From the NCBI RefSeq assembly GCF_000340215.1, contig NW_006921541.1, positions 2,329,527 to 2,393,526 of the forward strand: DNA of 64,000 bases, in the 5' to 3' direction. Position numbers and translations under genes: made by a program. The stretch is from Pseudocercospora fijiensis CIRAD86. Taxonomy: Eukaryota > Ascomycota > Dothideomycetes > Mycosphaerellales > Mycosphaerellaceae. Under the pieces are notes generated by a model, which was not told the DNA's origin, did no database searches, and was given only the letters and a program-made list of their open reading frames with translations. This document shows, piece by piece, positions 42,664 to 53,848 of the stretch. Position 1 is the stretch's first letter. Every line of letters begins with the position of its first letter.

Positions 42664-44522
42664 AGAACAGGTACTCGGCGGCGTTGCTAGATTAAGACTA
42701 AAAGCGCTCTATATCGTTATTACTATAGTATCTATAGTAGAATACTCGGTGCCGGCTGTTCTTAACCCTCTTAGGCTCGCTATTCTTTAGAGGTCTCGAA
42801 TAAGACTACAACTCCGGATTACGCCTATTGCTAGCTTTCTTTCGCTTCTTAGATAGTATAGATATCGGTGTCGGTTGCATAGGTATTACTAAGGACGAGG
42901 AGGACTATATAGGAAGGAATAATAGGTTAGGTGTTAGCTAAGGAGGTTGTATAGGTTGATTTAGTAGCAGTAGTATAGGATTTAGTACCTCTCCGGCTTC
43001 GCTATCTTCGAGGTCGCTTAGATCGCTCGAATCTTAGGTAAATAGTATCTGTTGCCTATCCTACGTTTCCCGTTATATTTCTTAGCCTTTACGGAAGTTT
43101 TCTAAGAGCCGTTATAAAGGCTTAGGGTTTTTGCATGTCTCTACTATAGTAAGGAAATAGTAGAAGTTATAAAAGGATAGAGGTTTAGAAAATTTAAGTT
43201 TAATAGGGCTTACTAAGGTTTAAGGCGCGAGCCGAGGCCGCTCGGTTAGTCGACTCCGGAGGTTCCTATTAGGCTTTAAAGACCCTAAATAATGTAATTA
43301 ATAGGAACAGGTAGGCGCGTAAGCAACTAGAATGCTAACAACTCCTACTATTCTATATTCTAATCCTTTACAATACTACTAATATACTCCTTTACGGCAG
43401 CCTCGATATATAAGGCGTTACGAGTACGCTATATAGCGAGCTCGACCTTTAATTTACACTCCTCGCCTATATATAGTAGACAAGGGTCGTAGGCGTAGGG
43501 GTTAAGAAACCTAAAGTGCTTCGCCCTCTCTTCTATCCTTAGTATACGCTTGCTATACACCTTATAGCGACAGTCCCCTAGATATACGGCTATATAGTTG
43601 CCCTTCTTGCGGATATAATCCTCGAAAGCCTCCTACTTCTTAGTAAAGACGTCGAGCTCGGTATTCTTCGCAATTAGTCGGTATTCTATACCTTTGTATT
43701 TCTTTAGTATACGGCGAGACTCTTGTAACAACCCTTCTATAACAGCCTACTAAGCCTCTATTTCCTTATACTATTAATTAAGCCAATCCTAACCTTTTAC
43801 TGTCTTCTTAGAGTTCTTACGAAGCCTCTTAGCAACTAGTTCTTCTTTTTCTTCTTCTTCCTTAGAAGCGCTAGATATACTATTAGCGATAGACTTCTTA
43901 TTGCTAGGCTTCTTGTCGATAGGCTGAGTCTAAGTCTATAGCGGCGGTAGCGGTAGTAGCGATAGTAAGGTATCGATAAGAACCTCTACCTCCGATTCTA
44001 ACTCGCTATCTAATAGCTATACGATTAGCTATAGTAATAGATAGTATTCGCTATTAACCTACCTCGATTACTTCTACGCGCTTCTAACCTATTCTTAATA
44101 CGATTTTGTATAAGGAAGAGGTAGAAATACGACGAAATTAAGGGATACTTATACGCTATAGTATCGCCTTCGATTGCCTAAGAAATACCGACTAATTATA
44201 ATTATAATTATATAATTACATATATAACAATCACATCTACAATCACAGTGATTGTAAGTGATTAGGTGATTATAACAATCAACAATCAACAGCTATGATC
44301 CTGAGTCAGCATGAGCCGCAGAACACGTGAGGCCGATAACTAAGCCTGGTGAAATGATTCGCTGTTGATTGGTTACTTCTCCCGTCACGACCACCCAACC
44401 CAACACCGTCCAGCTGCGTTGGTACAGGAAGCAGGCGTACATTGCATTGCGCCGCCGCCCTCGTTCGCATCTCATCATACCACACGCGGCCGAGCCCGGC
44501 CACGCAGAGATTGATTGGCACT

Positions 44523-44569
44523 GGCACGGGCACGGGCACGGGCACGCTCTCGCTCTCGCTCTCGCTCTC
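44523..44569. repeat. Two short tandem repeats in the 5' region of the regulator gene
   Basis: Four GGCACG-type units are followed by about four CTCTCG-type units, ahead of the chosen start codon. They keep the frame open upstream, which explains a misleading longer frame. Confidence 0.85.
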
Positions 44570-44638
44570 CACATCCAGCTTTCGGCCGTAACGCAGCGCA
44601 AAGGCGTCGGATCAACTGCGCTCCATCGACTCGCAAAC

Positions 44639-47500
44639 ATGGATTCGTGGATGTATGCGCCTGCCAATAATGGCTCGGCGCCGGCGAAGATACGCAGCAC
44701 AAGTCCACGAAACTCCACAGAAGCTGGCAGTGCGACCGCCCACTACTCTGCAATTGAGTCTCACAAGGCCGCATCTGCACCGCGAATCCGAAGGCGAAAC
44801 CGTCAGATCACATCCTGTCTCGAGTGCAGACGCAGAAAGCTGAAGTGTGACAAGTCAGCGCCATGCACCAATTGTACCCGCTTCCGGAGGGACTGCCTCT
44901 ACTTGGCTCCCGCCAACGATGCACAGGCACAGCAGAAACTGGCGGAGATCAAGGAGAAAATGGGCGCTCTGGAGAAGAATCTCGAGCGTGAAGTAGCATC
45001 TCGTGCCCAAAACGCTCGTCTGGGTGGCGGCAATGTCAAGCGACTGACCGACGAGGAAATTCGTGCCCACGAGGAAGCAGCCGAGGAAGAAGAGGAGCCT
45101 ATCGAAGAAGAAGACAGGCTCGAGCCCACGCCTTTCACAACTCTGGACAATGTATATGAAGACAATAATGACGACGAACTAATGGATCTGGGCGTGCAGA
45201 TGGGTAAAATGCGAATCTCAGAGCGCATCGGTGGCTGGATCAGACCCAAGCTAGTTGACGAGATCAATGATACCCTTGAAGATGTCAAAGCTGACAAATC
45301 ACGATACTTAGCATCTCCTCTACAGAATGACCATCACAGCCTGCGGCCAGGAGCAGGACCCAAGCTTCAAGCTGCACCCAAGAGCTATATTGGTCCTGGG
45401 CCTGACTACATCGCACCCGCATCAAGCTTCTTTTTCCCGGGTACAAACATGAGCACGAGCTTGATCGACTACCTCCCAAGTAAAACTGCTTCAGACCAGC
45501 TTGTGCAGCAGTACTGGCTGGCAGTCCACTACATGTGCCGAACTGTTCATAGACCAACCCTTGAAGCACAATACGCTGTCTTCTGGGGCCAAATAGCAAC
45601 TGGATCTGAACCCTCACCGAGTATACAAGCAATCATGTTTGCCGCCATGTTCTCGGCCGCCGTAAGCATGAGTAATGATGCAGTGATGCAGCGCTTTGGT
45701 ACGACGAAGAACGCTTTAGTCGACAGTCTCAGATCAGGCACCGAGATGGCATTGGCCAAAGCCAACTTCCTCCGCACGATCAAAGTCGATACTATGCAAG
45801 CTTTCATCATGTACTTGATACCTCTTGTGCGAGCAGAGGTCTCGAGAGCACATTCAGCCCTTGTCGGTACCGCTATCCGCCTAGCAGAATGTATGGGCTT
45901 GCATCGCGATGGCTCCCATTACAACATGACACCAGTTGAAGTTCAGGTCCGCCGAATGATTTGGCATCAACTCTGCTTCCTCGATATGAGAACTTGCGAA
46001 GCCACTGGACCACGACCACAAATTCGAGCGGAAGACTACGACACAAAGATTCCGTGGAATGTAGACGATGTGGACCTTTTGGCAGACAACGCCGTGCCTG
46101 AAGATAAAATGCACTGGACCGACATGACTTTCATGTGCATCCGAGCTGAATGTCAGGAGATGCGTCGGAAAGTCTGGTACGACATCCTCCAGATCGATAA
46201 GAAAAAGAAGTCCCTTACTTCCGTTCTGGTCAAGATTCAGAAATTCATCACTTCAATGCATGAGAAATACAAGCGCATGATCGATCCTACAATTCCAATC
46301 CAAAAACTCGGCGACCTGATGCTGGAGACACTGACCAAAGCTCTTCATCTTCAATGCTTACACCGCTACCTATTCAGCACGGCTCAGCGAATGCCAGACC
46401 GTCTCCGTCAAGTGCTGATCGAAGCTGGCCTATCACAGATGGAGACCTCCATAGCCCTCGAGACCACACCTTCCATGTCGCACTGGGTCTGGTACCGCGG
46501 CGCCTTCAACCAATACCACGCCGCCCTGCTCCTCTTGGCGGAAGTCTACGCATACCCCATGCGAAAAGAAGCGGCGCGAATCTGGAAATGTCTGGACTAC
46601 ATCTTCGAAATCCCAGCTCATCTCGCGCCCAAGCAAAAAGCCGAACTCGTCCTCACCGATCTCAGAGATCGCATGGAATTTTATCACCAGATGCGAAAAA
46701 TGAAGGTCTCAAATCAAATGGAACAACGGCTGGGACTCGGTAGCAAGTCTTTGTATGTGCGTCCGGATATGCTTGAGGCCATGGCTATGGGGCATTTGCG
46801 GCAGCAAGATAAAGCGGCGCAAGGAATTACCGTCACGAATCATTCCCCCATATCTCCTGCACAGTTTGGTCCGCCGGCTCTGGGGAGTTTGGATTCGAAT
46901 TCGAATAGTCATACGAGTGATAGTCGACAGGGTAGTGTTGTGAACCCTGGAGGTAATCCTCAGGATATACAGATGGGTGATGATATGGCTGATATTGATT
47001 GGGTCAGTTCCGTCTTTCCTCATCTCACAGACCAACATATATCGTATATTTCGTATGCTGATATTGATGCGTTCATTCAGGCCGAATGGGAAACAGCTTT
47101 CGACGTCTCGCACTACACCGGAGACTTAGACCTTCCAGATTTCAACATGGCCGACTTCACCGGCACCACCACCACAACATCGTCTTCCTCTTCGTCTTCA
47201 TATCCTACGCAACAACCGGCTTATTCACAACAACAACAACAACAACAATCTTACACTTCATCTACTCCTACTACTACTACCACCACCTCTTCCCTCGCCG
47301 ATCAATGGGCCGGAACCGCTGCCGCCAACATTCATGGTATCAGTCACATGAATTTCACAGCGAATTTGCCTACTGCGGCGGACCTGGCTGATGTGGATTT
47401 TGGTCCTAGTACCTTGATACCTGCGGCGCCGGTGGGTGGATATGGGGTTTATGCTCAGCAAGAGCAGAATCAGGATCAGAATCAACAACAAGGGATTTAG
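44639..47500 (+). CDS. Zn2Cys6 transcription factor with fungal-specific regulatory domain (953 aa unspliced)
   Basis: Nuclear DNA-binding regulator. The ATG at 44639 (MDSWMYAPANN) is preferred; the open extension to 44369 crosses low-complexity repeats. The binuclear zinc cluster has cysteines at 60, 63, 70, 76, 79 and 86 with spacing 2-6-5-2-6, followed by an acidic coiled-coil linker. The middle domain (about 290-600; HRPTLEAQYAVFW, LAECMGLHRDGSHYNMTPVE) is the fungal_trans type. The C-terminus is rich in Thr, Ser and Gln, likely an activation region. A possible in-frame 78-bp intron at 47003-47080 (GTCAGT ... CAG) would join ADIDW to AEWETAFDV, making a D-W-x-E-W motif common near the end of such factors, and give 927 aa. 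The target genes are unknown; the neighbouring aldolase and monooxygenase are candidates. Confidence 0.9.
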   Translation: MDSWMYAPANNGSAPAKIRSTSPRNSTEAGSATAHYSAIESHKAASAPRIRRRNRQITSCLECRRRKLKCDKSAPCTNCTRFRRDCLYLAPANDAQAQQKLAEIKEKMGALEKNLEREVASRAQNARLGGGNVKRLTDEEIRAHEEAAEEEEEPIEEEDRLEPTPFTTLDNVYEDNNDDELMDLGVQMGKMRISERIGGWIRPKLVDEINDTLEDVKADKSRYLASPLQNDHHSLRPGAGPKLQAAPKSYIGPGPDYIAPASSFFFPGTNMSTSLIDYLPSKTASDQLVQQYWLAVHYMCRTVHRPTLEAQYAVFWGQIATGSEPSPSIQAIMFAAMFSAAVSMSNDAVMQRFGTTKNALVDSLRSGTEMALAKANFLRTIKVDTMQAFIMYLIPLVRAEVSRAHSALVGTAIRLAECMGLHRDGSHYNMTPVEVQVRRMIWHQLCFLDMRTCEATGPRPQIRAEDYDTKIPWNVDDVDLLADNAVPEDKMHWTDMTFMCIRAECQEMRRKVWYDILQIDKKKKSLTSVLVKIQKFITSMHEKYKRMIDPTIPIQKLGDLMLETLTKALHLQCLHRYLFSTAQRMPDRLRQVLIEAGLSQMETSIALETTPSMSHWVWYRGAFNQYHAALLLLAEVYAYPMRKEAARIWKCLDYIFEIPAHLAPKQKAELVLTDLRDRMEFYHQMRKMKVSNQMEQRLGLGSKSLYVRPDMLEAMAMGHLRQQDKAAQGITVTNHSPISPAQFGPPALGSLDSNSNSHTSDSRQGSVVNPGGNPQDIQMGDDMADIDWVSSVFPHLTDQHISYISYADIDAFIQAEWETAFDVSHYTGDLDLPDFNMADFTGTTTTTSSSSSSSYPTQQPAYSQQQQQQQSYTSSTPTTTTTTSSLADQWAGTAAANIHGISHMNFTANLPTAADLADVDFGPSTLIPAAPVGGYGVYAQQEQNQDQNQQQGI

Positions 47501-47562
47501 TGGTTGGCGGATATGGTGGGACTGAGGATATGACATGACTCGGTGGGTGATATCTTTAGTAT

Positions 47563-47619
<57 letters not shown>

Positions 47620-47828
47620 TCTTCACTGGTCTGTTTCACATCTCTTTCGGATCATCAAACTGAATGGGAGATTTCTACCGATGAGCTGAGCCTGTCGAGT
47701 CACGTTCATAAATCCTAAGGCTCCTTTTCCGCATCTTCCGGTCACTGATATCCATCGAGTGACGAGTCACTACTGTGCAGCCAAGACCGAGCTTTTCGTA
47801 AAAAAAGGCAAAAGCAAAAATCTAGACT
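47501..47828. other. Intergenic region with a tetranucleotide repeat
   Basis: Convergent 3' region between the regulator and the aldolase gene. Apart from the CAAG repeat, nothing was recognised. Confidence 0.5.
47562..47620. repeat. (CAAG)n microsatellite
   Basis: About 14-15 uninterrupted CAAG units just downstream of the regulator gene. Length variation among strains is likely. Confidence 0.92.
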
Positions 47829-48852
47829 TCAAGCCTCCACTTGATCCAACTCATTAAAATACAAACCCCGACACCTCACCTCCTCAACCCAAAGCCCCCA
47901 AGGCCTAGCAGCCTGCTCTCCAATCGCCTTCCAACTATCCCCACACTCCCTCTCACTCAGATACCGAATCCCTTCCGGTCTCGCATCGCCGCCCTCTTTC
48001 CCCCCGACCCTTTCCGCCACGAGCCCGACATGATACGTCCCTTGCAGTAGCAAAGCTTGCATCTGAACCCTCGCATTCGCACACGTATAAATCGCACGAT
48101 ACACTGCTTCTTCGATCGACGTGCCTACACATGTGAATCCGTGTCCTCGCATTAGCACCGTCGTGATGGGTGGGTAAGGGACGGGTTCCGGGGTGGAGGC
48201 TGTGATGTAGTTTTTTATCATTCCGGTGAGTTTTTGCGTCGTGGTGCCCGGGTTGAAGCCCGCGGCGAGAGCTGCGCCGAGGTGGGAGGTTGTTATGAGG
48301 AGGGAGTGGAGCGGGTCGGAGGATTTGTAGTGGTTTTGGATGTCGTAGATGGGGATTTGGGGGCCTGGGAGAGAGAGAGAGAGGTTAGGAATTAGTGGGA
48401 TGGAGAAAGGAAGGCTGGCGAAAAGAAAAGGCTGACCTACCTATGGCTCCGGCCATGTGGAATACGGGTTTCAATGGCACGCTACCAATGGAGAAAGGTA
48501 GGACGCTTTCATTGTGTGCGTGAATCACGCTTTTGACGTCTTGGTATTTTTTGTAGATTTCACTGTGGATGAAGCGTTCGGCAAAGCCTCTGGGGGCTTC
48601 AGGGTCAATGGGTTCGGAGTCTTCGACTCGGTATTCGATTATGTCGGATCTACTCTTGACTAAGGCTGGGGCGAGATTGCGGGAGAGGAAGAATGTGTTT
48701 GGGTTTTGGGGATTTCGGACGGAGATGTGGCCGAATGCGTCGACGACATTGTGGTGGTGGAGGATGTGGTTCGCTGTGATTAAAGTGCTGAACAGCTCTT
48801 TGGTTGGGGGTTTGCTTGCCCGAAGGAGGGCGCCTCTGATATCTTCTGCCAT
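47829..48852 (-). CDS. Class II aldolase/adducin-family protein (2 exons, 315 aa)
   Basis: Likely zinc-dependent aldolase or decarboxylase acting on a sugar-acid-like substrate. Exon 1 is 48852-48441, the intron 48440-48365 (76 bp, GTAGGT donor, CCCAG acceptor, with a GA run), exon 2 is 48364-47829. Phase-1 splicing joins FHMAGAI to GPQIPIYDIQNHY, a junction seen across the family. Metal and active-site positions are visible: VDAFGHISVRNP, SVIHAHNESVLPF with the two zinc histidines, and MRGHGFTCVG with the third. No signal or targeting sequence is present, so it is probably cytosolic. It is divergent from the ABM-type gene and convergent with the regulator. The exact substrate cannot be read from sequence. 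Confidence 0.88.
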
Positions 48853-49197
48853 GGTGTGAGGTCAGGATGTGGTCGGGCATTCCGCACGATGCACAGCATA
48901 AAGCTGTCGGGTGTGATCATAGCGGGGCATGGTGTTTGCTCCAGAAATCACACGCAGTATGATGATGATGCTGCGGGGTTGTGCCTTTGCTGCCGTAGTT
49001 CTATGCAGTCCAGGTTTCTGTTGACTGACCAAGTTAGCACTCCTTTCGTCCAAGAGTTCCTGCTCTCCCCTTTCAGCTCGTTTCGTTGCCAGTTTCAGTT
49101 CCCAACCATAACAAGGAACTTTTCCTGACTTGATAAACGCGATTGCCTCAACGAGAACCGAAACCCTTTCGAACGCCACTCACGACTCAAGCGCAGG
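48853..49197. promoter_or_regulatory. Shared divergent promoter, aldolase / ABM-type protein
   Basis: 345 bp separate two divergent start codons. Shared regulation, perhaps by the nearby Zn2Cys6 factor, is an inference only. Confidence 0.45.
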
Positions 49198-49929
49198 ATG
49201 CCGACCACGGAGATCCTCGTTGCACCTTTGACTGCCGGAAGTGACATTGGCGATCCAGACAATGCAGCGGCAGTGGTGATGAAGGAAGTTGGTGACAGGC
49301 TAGCTGCGACGGCTGGTGTGCAGCAAATCTACTTTGGCACGTGGGTGGAAAGTCCAGACACCTTTCAGCTACTAGTCAGTGAGTGTTGAAGCTTTGAGTG
49401 TCAGCAGTCTCATCATGCACCATTTGTTGGCTGATATTGCGCCGCTCTAGACTGGGATAAGATGGATTCGCACAAAGCATTTATAGCGACGGAAGTTTAC
49501 CAACCGTTCCTGCAGCGTTTCCTGACGATGACCGCCGGGGCGCCACGGATGATTCACGCCGACATGCAGCCAGAAAGCGAATTCAGCAGAGCAGTGGCAG
49601 CTCCAGTGACTGAGGTGGCCACGTTCTATTTTGATGGTGAAGCTCCAGCAGATTACTTGGAAGGAGTGGAGAAATTCCGGCAAGTCATCGAGAAGGACGG
49701 TGCTGATGGATACCTCGGAGCATGCGTAGGAAGCACATATGAGGATGATAATGAGAGGGAAGGCGTCAAGGGTCAGGCGGCAGTGGTGTTGATCGGGTGG
49801 GAGAGTGTGGACAAGCACATGGCTTTCCGCGAGACGTCCAGCTTCAAGGACAACATCAAATGGCTGCGAAACGGAGCACAGAAGATCGAAATGCATCATG
49901 TGCAGTTCATGGAGTTCGTGGCAGGGTAA
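49198..49929 (+). CDS. ABM-type dimeric alpha-beta barrel protein (2 exons, 219 aa)
   Basis: Resembles fungal proteins of the antibiotic-biosynthesis-monooxygenase (ABM) fold, a cofactor-free ferredoxin-like barrel. Exon 1 is 49198-49378, the intron 49379-49450 (72 bp, GTGAGT donor, TCTAG acceptor), exon 2 is 49451-49929. Phase-1 splicing joins TFQLLV to NWDKMDSHKAFI, the usual strand-loop-helix of the fold. A second half (VATFYFDGEAPADYLEG ... VVLIGWESVDKHMAFRET) repeats the pattern, so the protein is a tandem two-domain version. There is no signal peptide. Oxygenase activity is not proven by the fold; it may be only a stress or small-molecule-binding protein. Confidence 0.78.
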
Positions 49930-50345
49930 GTGTGTTGGAGTGCACAGCTGGAAGATATGGCAAGGCTGTAAGTGGAGGATGAGGCAATCTTGGGAGCGTT
50001 CATCAAAATCTCCTCGACTCGCGGCTGCGCCAAGAAATGCCATCTCGGCGTGGGCCTTGCCTTGGATCAATGGCCGCGCCGCGCCACGGGCGTAATCATG
50101 GACAGAGTCAGACCACGGACAGCGAGCATGGGCTGTCACTGCCTCTCAGTAGTGAAGAGGTGTCGCGCTTGGTGAGAATAATGGAGCGGATGCCGTGCAT
50201 ACGGTGGTTGTGCGGAGTCGCATTTGTTTCAGTACATAGTATCCGCAGCTGAATTGGAGGCAAACGCCGCTTACTCCGTAAGCAGTCCACACCCATCTGC
50301 AAAACCAGCCCTAGAACCAACACCTATCTGCAAAATGCCTATAGG
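49930..50345. other. Transition from gene island to repeat block
   Basis: This stretch holds the 3' region of the ABM-type gene. Near its end CACCCATCTGCAAAA and CACCTATCTGCAAAA occur about 40 bp apart. After about 50345 the sequence turns abruptly to RIP-type composition. Confidence 0.5.
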
Positions 50346-50967
50346 TCGTGTAGGCAGTTATTTTATATAGTTATCTTAGTGTCTGACCGATCCTAGGTTA
50401 TTCTAACGGTAGTAGAGCGTTCTATAATTATATATAGTAAGGGGGTTGTTATATAGTAGTATAAAGTCGCCTTATATTCGGCTTTATAGCCTACCTAGTC
50501 GATACTTTACTACCTATTTATAATATAACTACCCGTCGTATATATATGATTTTTATATTATATAAAAGCCCGGAGTAAATAGATTAAGACTATATATTAT
50601 ATTTAAATATATAGTATTAATATAGCTAGTATTTAGTAGATACGTAGAAATTCGGTATATATAGCTTTAGCGGGCGTAAATCTACTACTTTCTACTTCCT
50701 ATACTAATACGAGAGGTTAGCTCGGTCTAGTAGTATATCTATATATTAAGAAGCATTAAATAACGTAGTTATAAGGCCTATTAATTATTGTCTAACACTT
50801 CCGGTAGCTCTATATTCTCCTCGAGTAATAGGTCGAGTACCTAACCTAACCCTATTTCCCCTTCTATTTTATATAGCTATAGCTAAGAGCTAGGACCTAT
50901 AGACTATATATACAACACCTTATTGTCGCTATTAGACTCTTCTTTAACAATGTCTTTAGCCGTATAT

Positions 50968-51164
50968 TGTAAGAAGGGTATATTAGTAGGTAGATAGGGT
51001 AGTAGTAGGTACGAGTAGTATTCGATAGAAATCTAAGAGGAGAGGGAGGAAGGCAGGCTAGTTAGCCTAACGCTAAGCGCTAAGCCCTGCCTAAGGCATT
51101 AAGACCCTAGCTTCACTCGAGCCTAGTTATATACTAATTACGTATAACCTCTTTAGTCCTAATA
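50968..51164 (-). repeat. 3' LTR of the outer Ty3 element
   Basis: On the minus strand it reads from TATTAGGACTAAAGAGG (canonical TGTTAG in the 58254 copy) to CCCTTCTTACA. It is preceded by the purine-rich AGAAGGGAAGCG. Confidence 0.85.
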
Positions 51165-53219
51165 TACGCTTCCCTTCTAAAGGCCGCGCCCTCGTAGCCG
51201 GTCTATATTCTATTCTTAACCTCTGTCGCGGCTAACTTAGTAGGTCTAGTAAGCTTCTTAGTCCGCGCTAAATTGAATATATAATTACCGATTATATAAC
51301 TATATCAAACCTTACCTCTAATACAATACAATATCTAACTCTAACTACGCTATCCTTATATATAATAAAGTAATATATAACTACGAGAATTAAGGACCTT
51401 CGACTAATTATAATACGAGCGCGTCTTCCCTACTATAATAGGTAGACGTACGAGGTATTACAGCCCTGCCTCCGCTCTAAGTAATATCGTATCGAGTTCT
51501 TTACGTCTACTCTTAAAAGACCTAGCAATGTCCGCTTCCGAGGGTTGTCCGTTCCGAGGGATTGTTCTTATTATTACGAGGGCTATTATTTACTATCGTA
51601 GTTTTACTAGCCTAAATTAGTTAGGTTTAGCAGCCTTTAAGTGTTAACTAATTATATCTTTTCAAAAAACTCAGTTCTTCTAGTTTCTATAGGTAAAGGC
51701 TATTATAAGTATAGTAGTAGAGGTTCGCCTCGCTTAAAGGGTTAGATAGATCGAGGAGTAACCTATTGTCTGCAAGATCGACCCTAGCTAGCTTAGCTCT
51801 ATAGTTTTGCCCTTAGTTAGTCTATTAGTCGCTTAATTTTTTAACTTAGTTAAAGTTTTGACTTAGCCTCAAAGTTTTAATCAAACCTTTAATATACTTA
51901 AAGCTTTTAATTAAAGTTTTAATTAAAGGTGCCTTAGGCTCGTAGTATAGGTAAGGTTGCCTTCGTAAGTATAGCGACAATAGCAAGTAATGTTAACAAT
52001 AGCGGCGCTAGTCGTCTTAGCGCTAACTTTACCTCGCTTCTAATCTCCTTCTTCTACTAATAATATACTCCGCAACACTGTTACTAATATAGCCGCGCCG
52101 GCCGTGCTGCCTTTTAGTATAGGCGAGACGCCGTCGTTATTATTATTATTACTATTCTACGCGCGCACGCGCCGCCCTCGCCGATCGCCTAGGCCTCGAG
52201 GCCTCGATAGAAGGAAGGAATAAGAGGGGGCGTTAAAAGGAGAGTCTTATAGGGTACGCTAGTAAAGAGGTAGATTCCTTAAAAGGGTAGGGGATTAGTC
52301 GGCAGTTATAGCGCGCTCGTTGACACTTAGTACGCGTCCGCTATAGTAGTATAGTTTTATTGTCCTTCGTTGCTAACAATTGCCCGCTTCTAATTAGTTA
52401 GCTAATAGTACCCCGGGGGTAGCATTATTCCTAGGCGACATTATAGGCATTATAAGCTCTTAGCCTTCTTCGTGTTCTTTACGCTAGTCTAATACTTATC
52501 TAACAACTTAGTTATATCCTTAAACGAGTCTTTAGCCTCCTATAAGTCCTATTTAGGTAAATAGCCTTACTATCTTAACAGGTACTCCTTCTTGCCTTAC
52601 CTAGTCCGGTGCTTTAGAATACGTTCTATAGACTATAGCTCTTTACTATCCGCTAGTATGTCTTCGTGTTTAGTAGGGGCTTCATCCCCCTCGCGTAGGT
52701 AATATAGCTTAAGGAGGGATATATAGAAGGTATTATAGATAGTATAATAAGGAGGAAGCTACAACTAATAGGCCTGTGCGGAGGAGCCCTTAACTTCTCG
52801 AATGCGGAATAGACTAATATATCTTAGTACGAGCTTAGGCCTTGTTTTGCTATTAGGTAATAGATGTTTGCGGATACGGAGGTTCTTCGTACTAAGTATA
52901 ACTATGTCGCCTTGTTTAAAGGTTATTAGCGTATAGTGTTTGTTATAGTAGGCCTTCTAATAGGCCTAGGCCTTTGCTAGTTTGTTAGCTATTATAGCGT
53001 AAATTTCTCGCATCTTTTAAACCCTCTCTATAGCCGCTAGTGTTTTAGGGGCTTAACGCGCTTCCCTTTCCTTACGCTCGGCCTCGAGCGAGGTAAATAG
53101 ATCTTATAGTAAAGTAGCGTTTTGGCCTATTATAGCTATATACGGCGACACCTTAGTTAATAAGTAGACACTATTATTATACACGAATTCAGCTAGTTAT
53201 AGGAGGTTAACCTAGTCGT
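51165..53219 (-). pseudogene. Integrase remnant and 3' tail of the outer Ty3 element
   Basis: The minus strand of about 52480-53219 matches by eye the plus-strand integrase C-terminal half of the inner copy (about 56300-57080). The remaining 1.2 kb to the LTR is non-coding and matches 57085-58253 in reverse. It includes a CCCCGGGG palindrome near 52425 and tandem AAAGTTTTAATTAA words near 51900. Confidence 0.7.
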
Positions 53220-53706
53220 NNNNNNNNNNNNNNNNNNNNNNNNNNNNNNNNNNNNNNNNNNNNNNNNNNNNNNNNNNNNNNNNNNNNNNNNNNNNNNNNN
53301 NNNNNNNNNNNNNNNNNNNNNNNNNNNNNNNNNNNNNNNNNNNNNNNNNNNNNNNNNNNNNNNNNNNNNNNNNNNNNNNNNNNNNNNNNNNNNNNNNNNN
53401 NNNNNNNNNNNNNNNNNNNNNNNNNNNNNNNNNNNNNNNNNNNNNNNNNNNNNNNNNNNNNNNNNNNNNNNNNNNNNNNNNNNNNNNNNNNNNNNNNNNN
53501 NNNNNNNNNNNNNNNNNNNNNNNNNNNNNNNNNNNNNNNNNNNNNNNNNNNNNNNNNNNNNNNNNNNNNNNNNNNNNNNNNNNNNNNNNNNNNNNNNNNN
53601 NNNNNNNNNNNNNNNNNNNNNNNNNNNNNNNNNNNNNNNNNNNNNNNNNNNNNNNNNNNNNNNNNNNNNNNNNNNNNNNNNNNNNNNNNNNNNNNNNNNN
53701 NNNNNN
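53220..53706. other. Assembly gap (487 N)
   Basis: Unknown bases. By the nesting model it should hide the rest of RNase H and the start of integrase of the outer element, plus the 5' LTR and gag of the inner copy. The true length may therefore be several kilobases. Confidence 0.95.
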
Positions 53707-53848
53707 CTATGCCGATACCGAGGGAGGAGCTATCCTAGTACTTGATATTATCGAATAGTTCGGTAGGAAAGTGTATAAACTTCTTAAGGAGGAGGACTTC
53801 TAGGGAAATCGATAAGTTCTGCCTAGATCTAGATAAAGACATTCTACT

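Larger units (their letters stand above)
33372..44297 (-). mobile_element. hAT DNA transposon, RIP-degraded, split by an LTR retrotransposon
   Basis: An 8-bp direct repeat ATCCTGAG flanks the block at 33364-33371 and 44298-44305, the target duplication length of hAT elements. The ends are inverted: CACAGCTGTTGACTGTTGATT on the left, and CATAGCTGTTGATTGTTGATT on the reverse of the right end. They differ by C-to-T changes, as RIP would cause. The transposase remnant is on the minus strand. Excluding the nested 7.2-kb retrotransposon and one copy of its duplication, the element is about 3.7 kb. Stop codons throughout make it non-autonomous now. Confidence 0.85.

Noticed and set aside
33375..44294. 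Palindromic AGCT on both sides of the left block as a 4-bp target duplication
   Set aside because: ATCCTGAG, 8 bp, lies just outside on both sides and fits the hAT transposase remnant; AGCT is part of the inverted repeats.
44369..44638. 90-codon N-terminal extension of the Zn2Cys6 factor
   Set aside because: It runs through GGCACG and CTCTCG tandem repeats and lacks family conservation; the ATG at 44639 gives a normal start before the zinc cluster.
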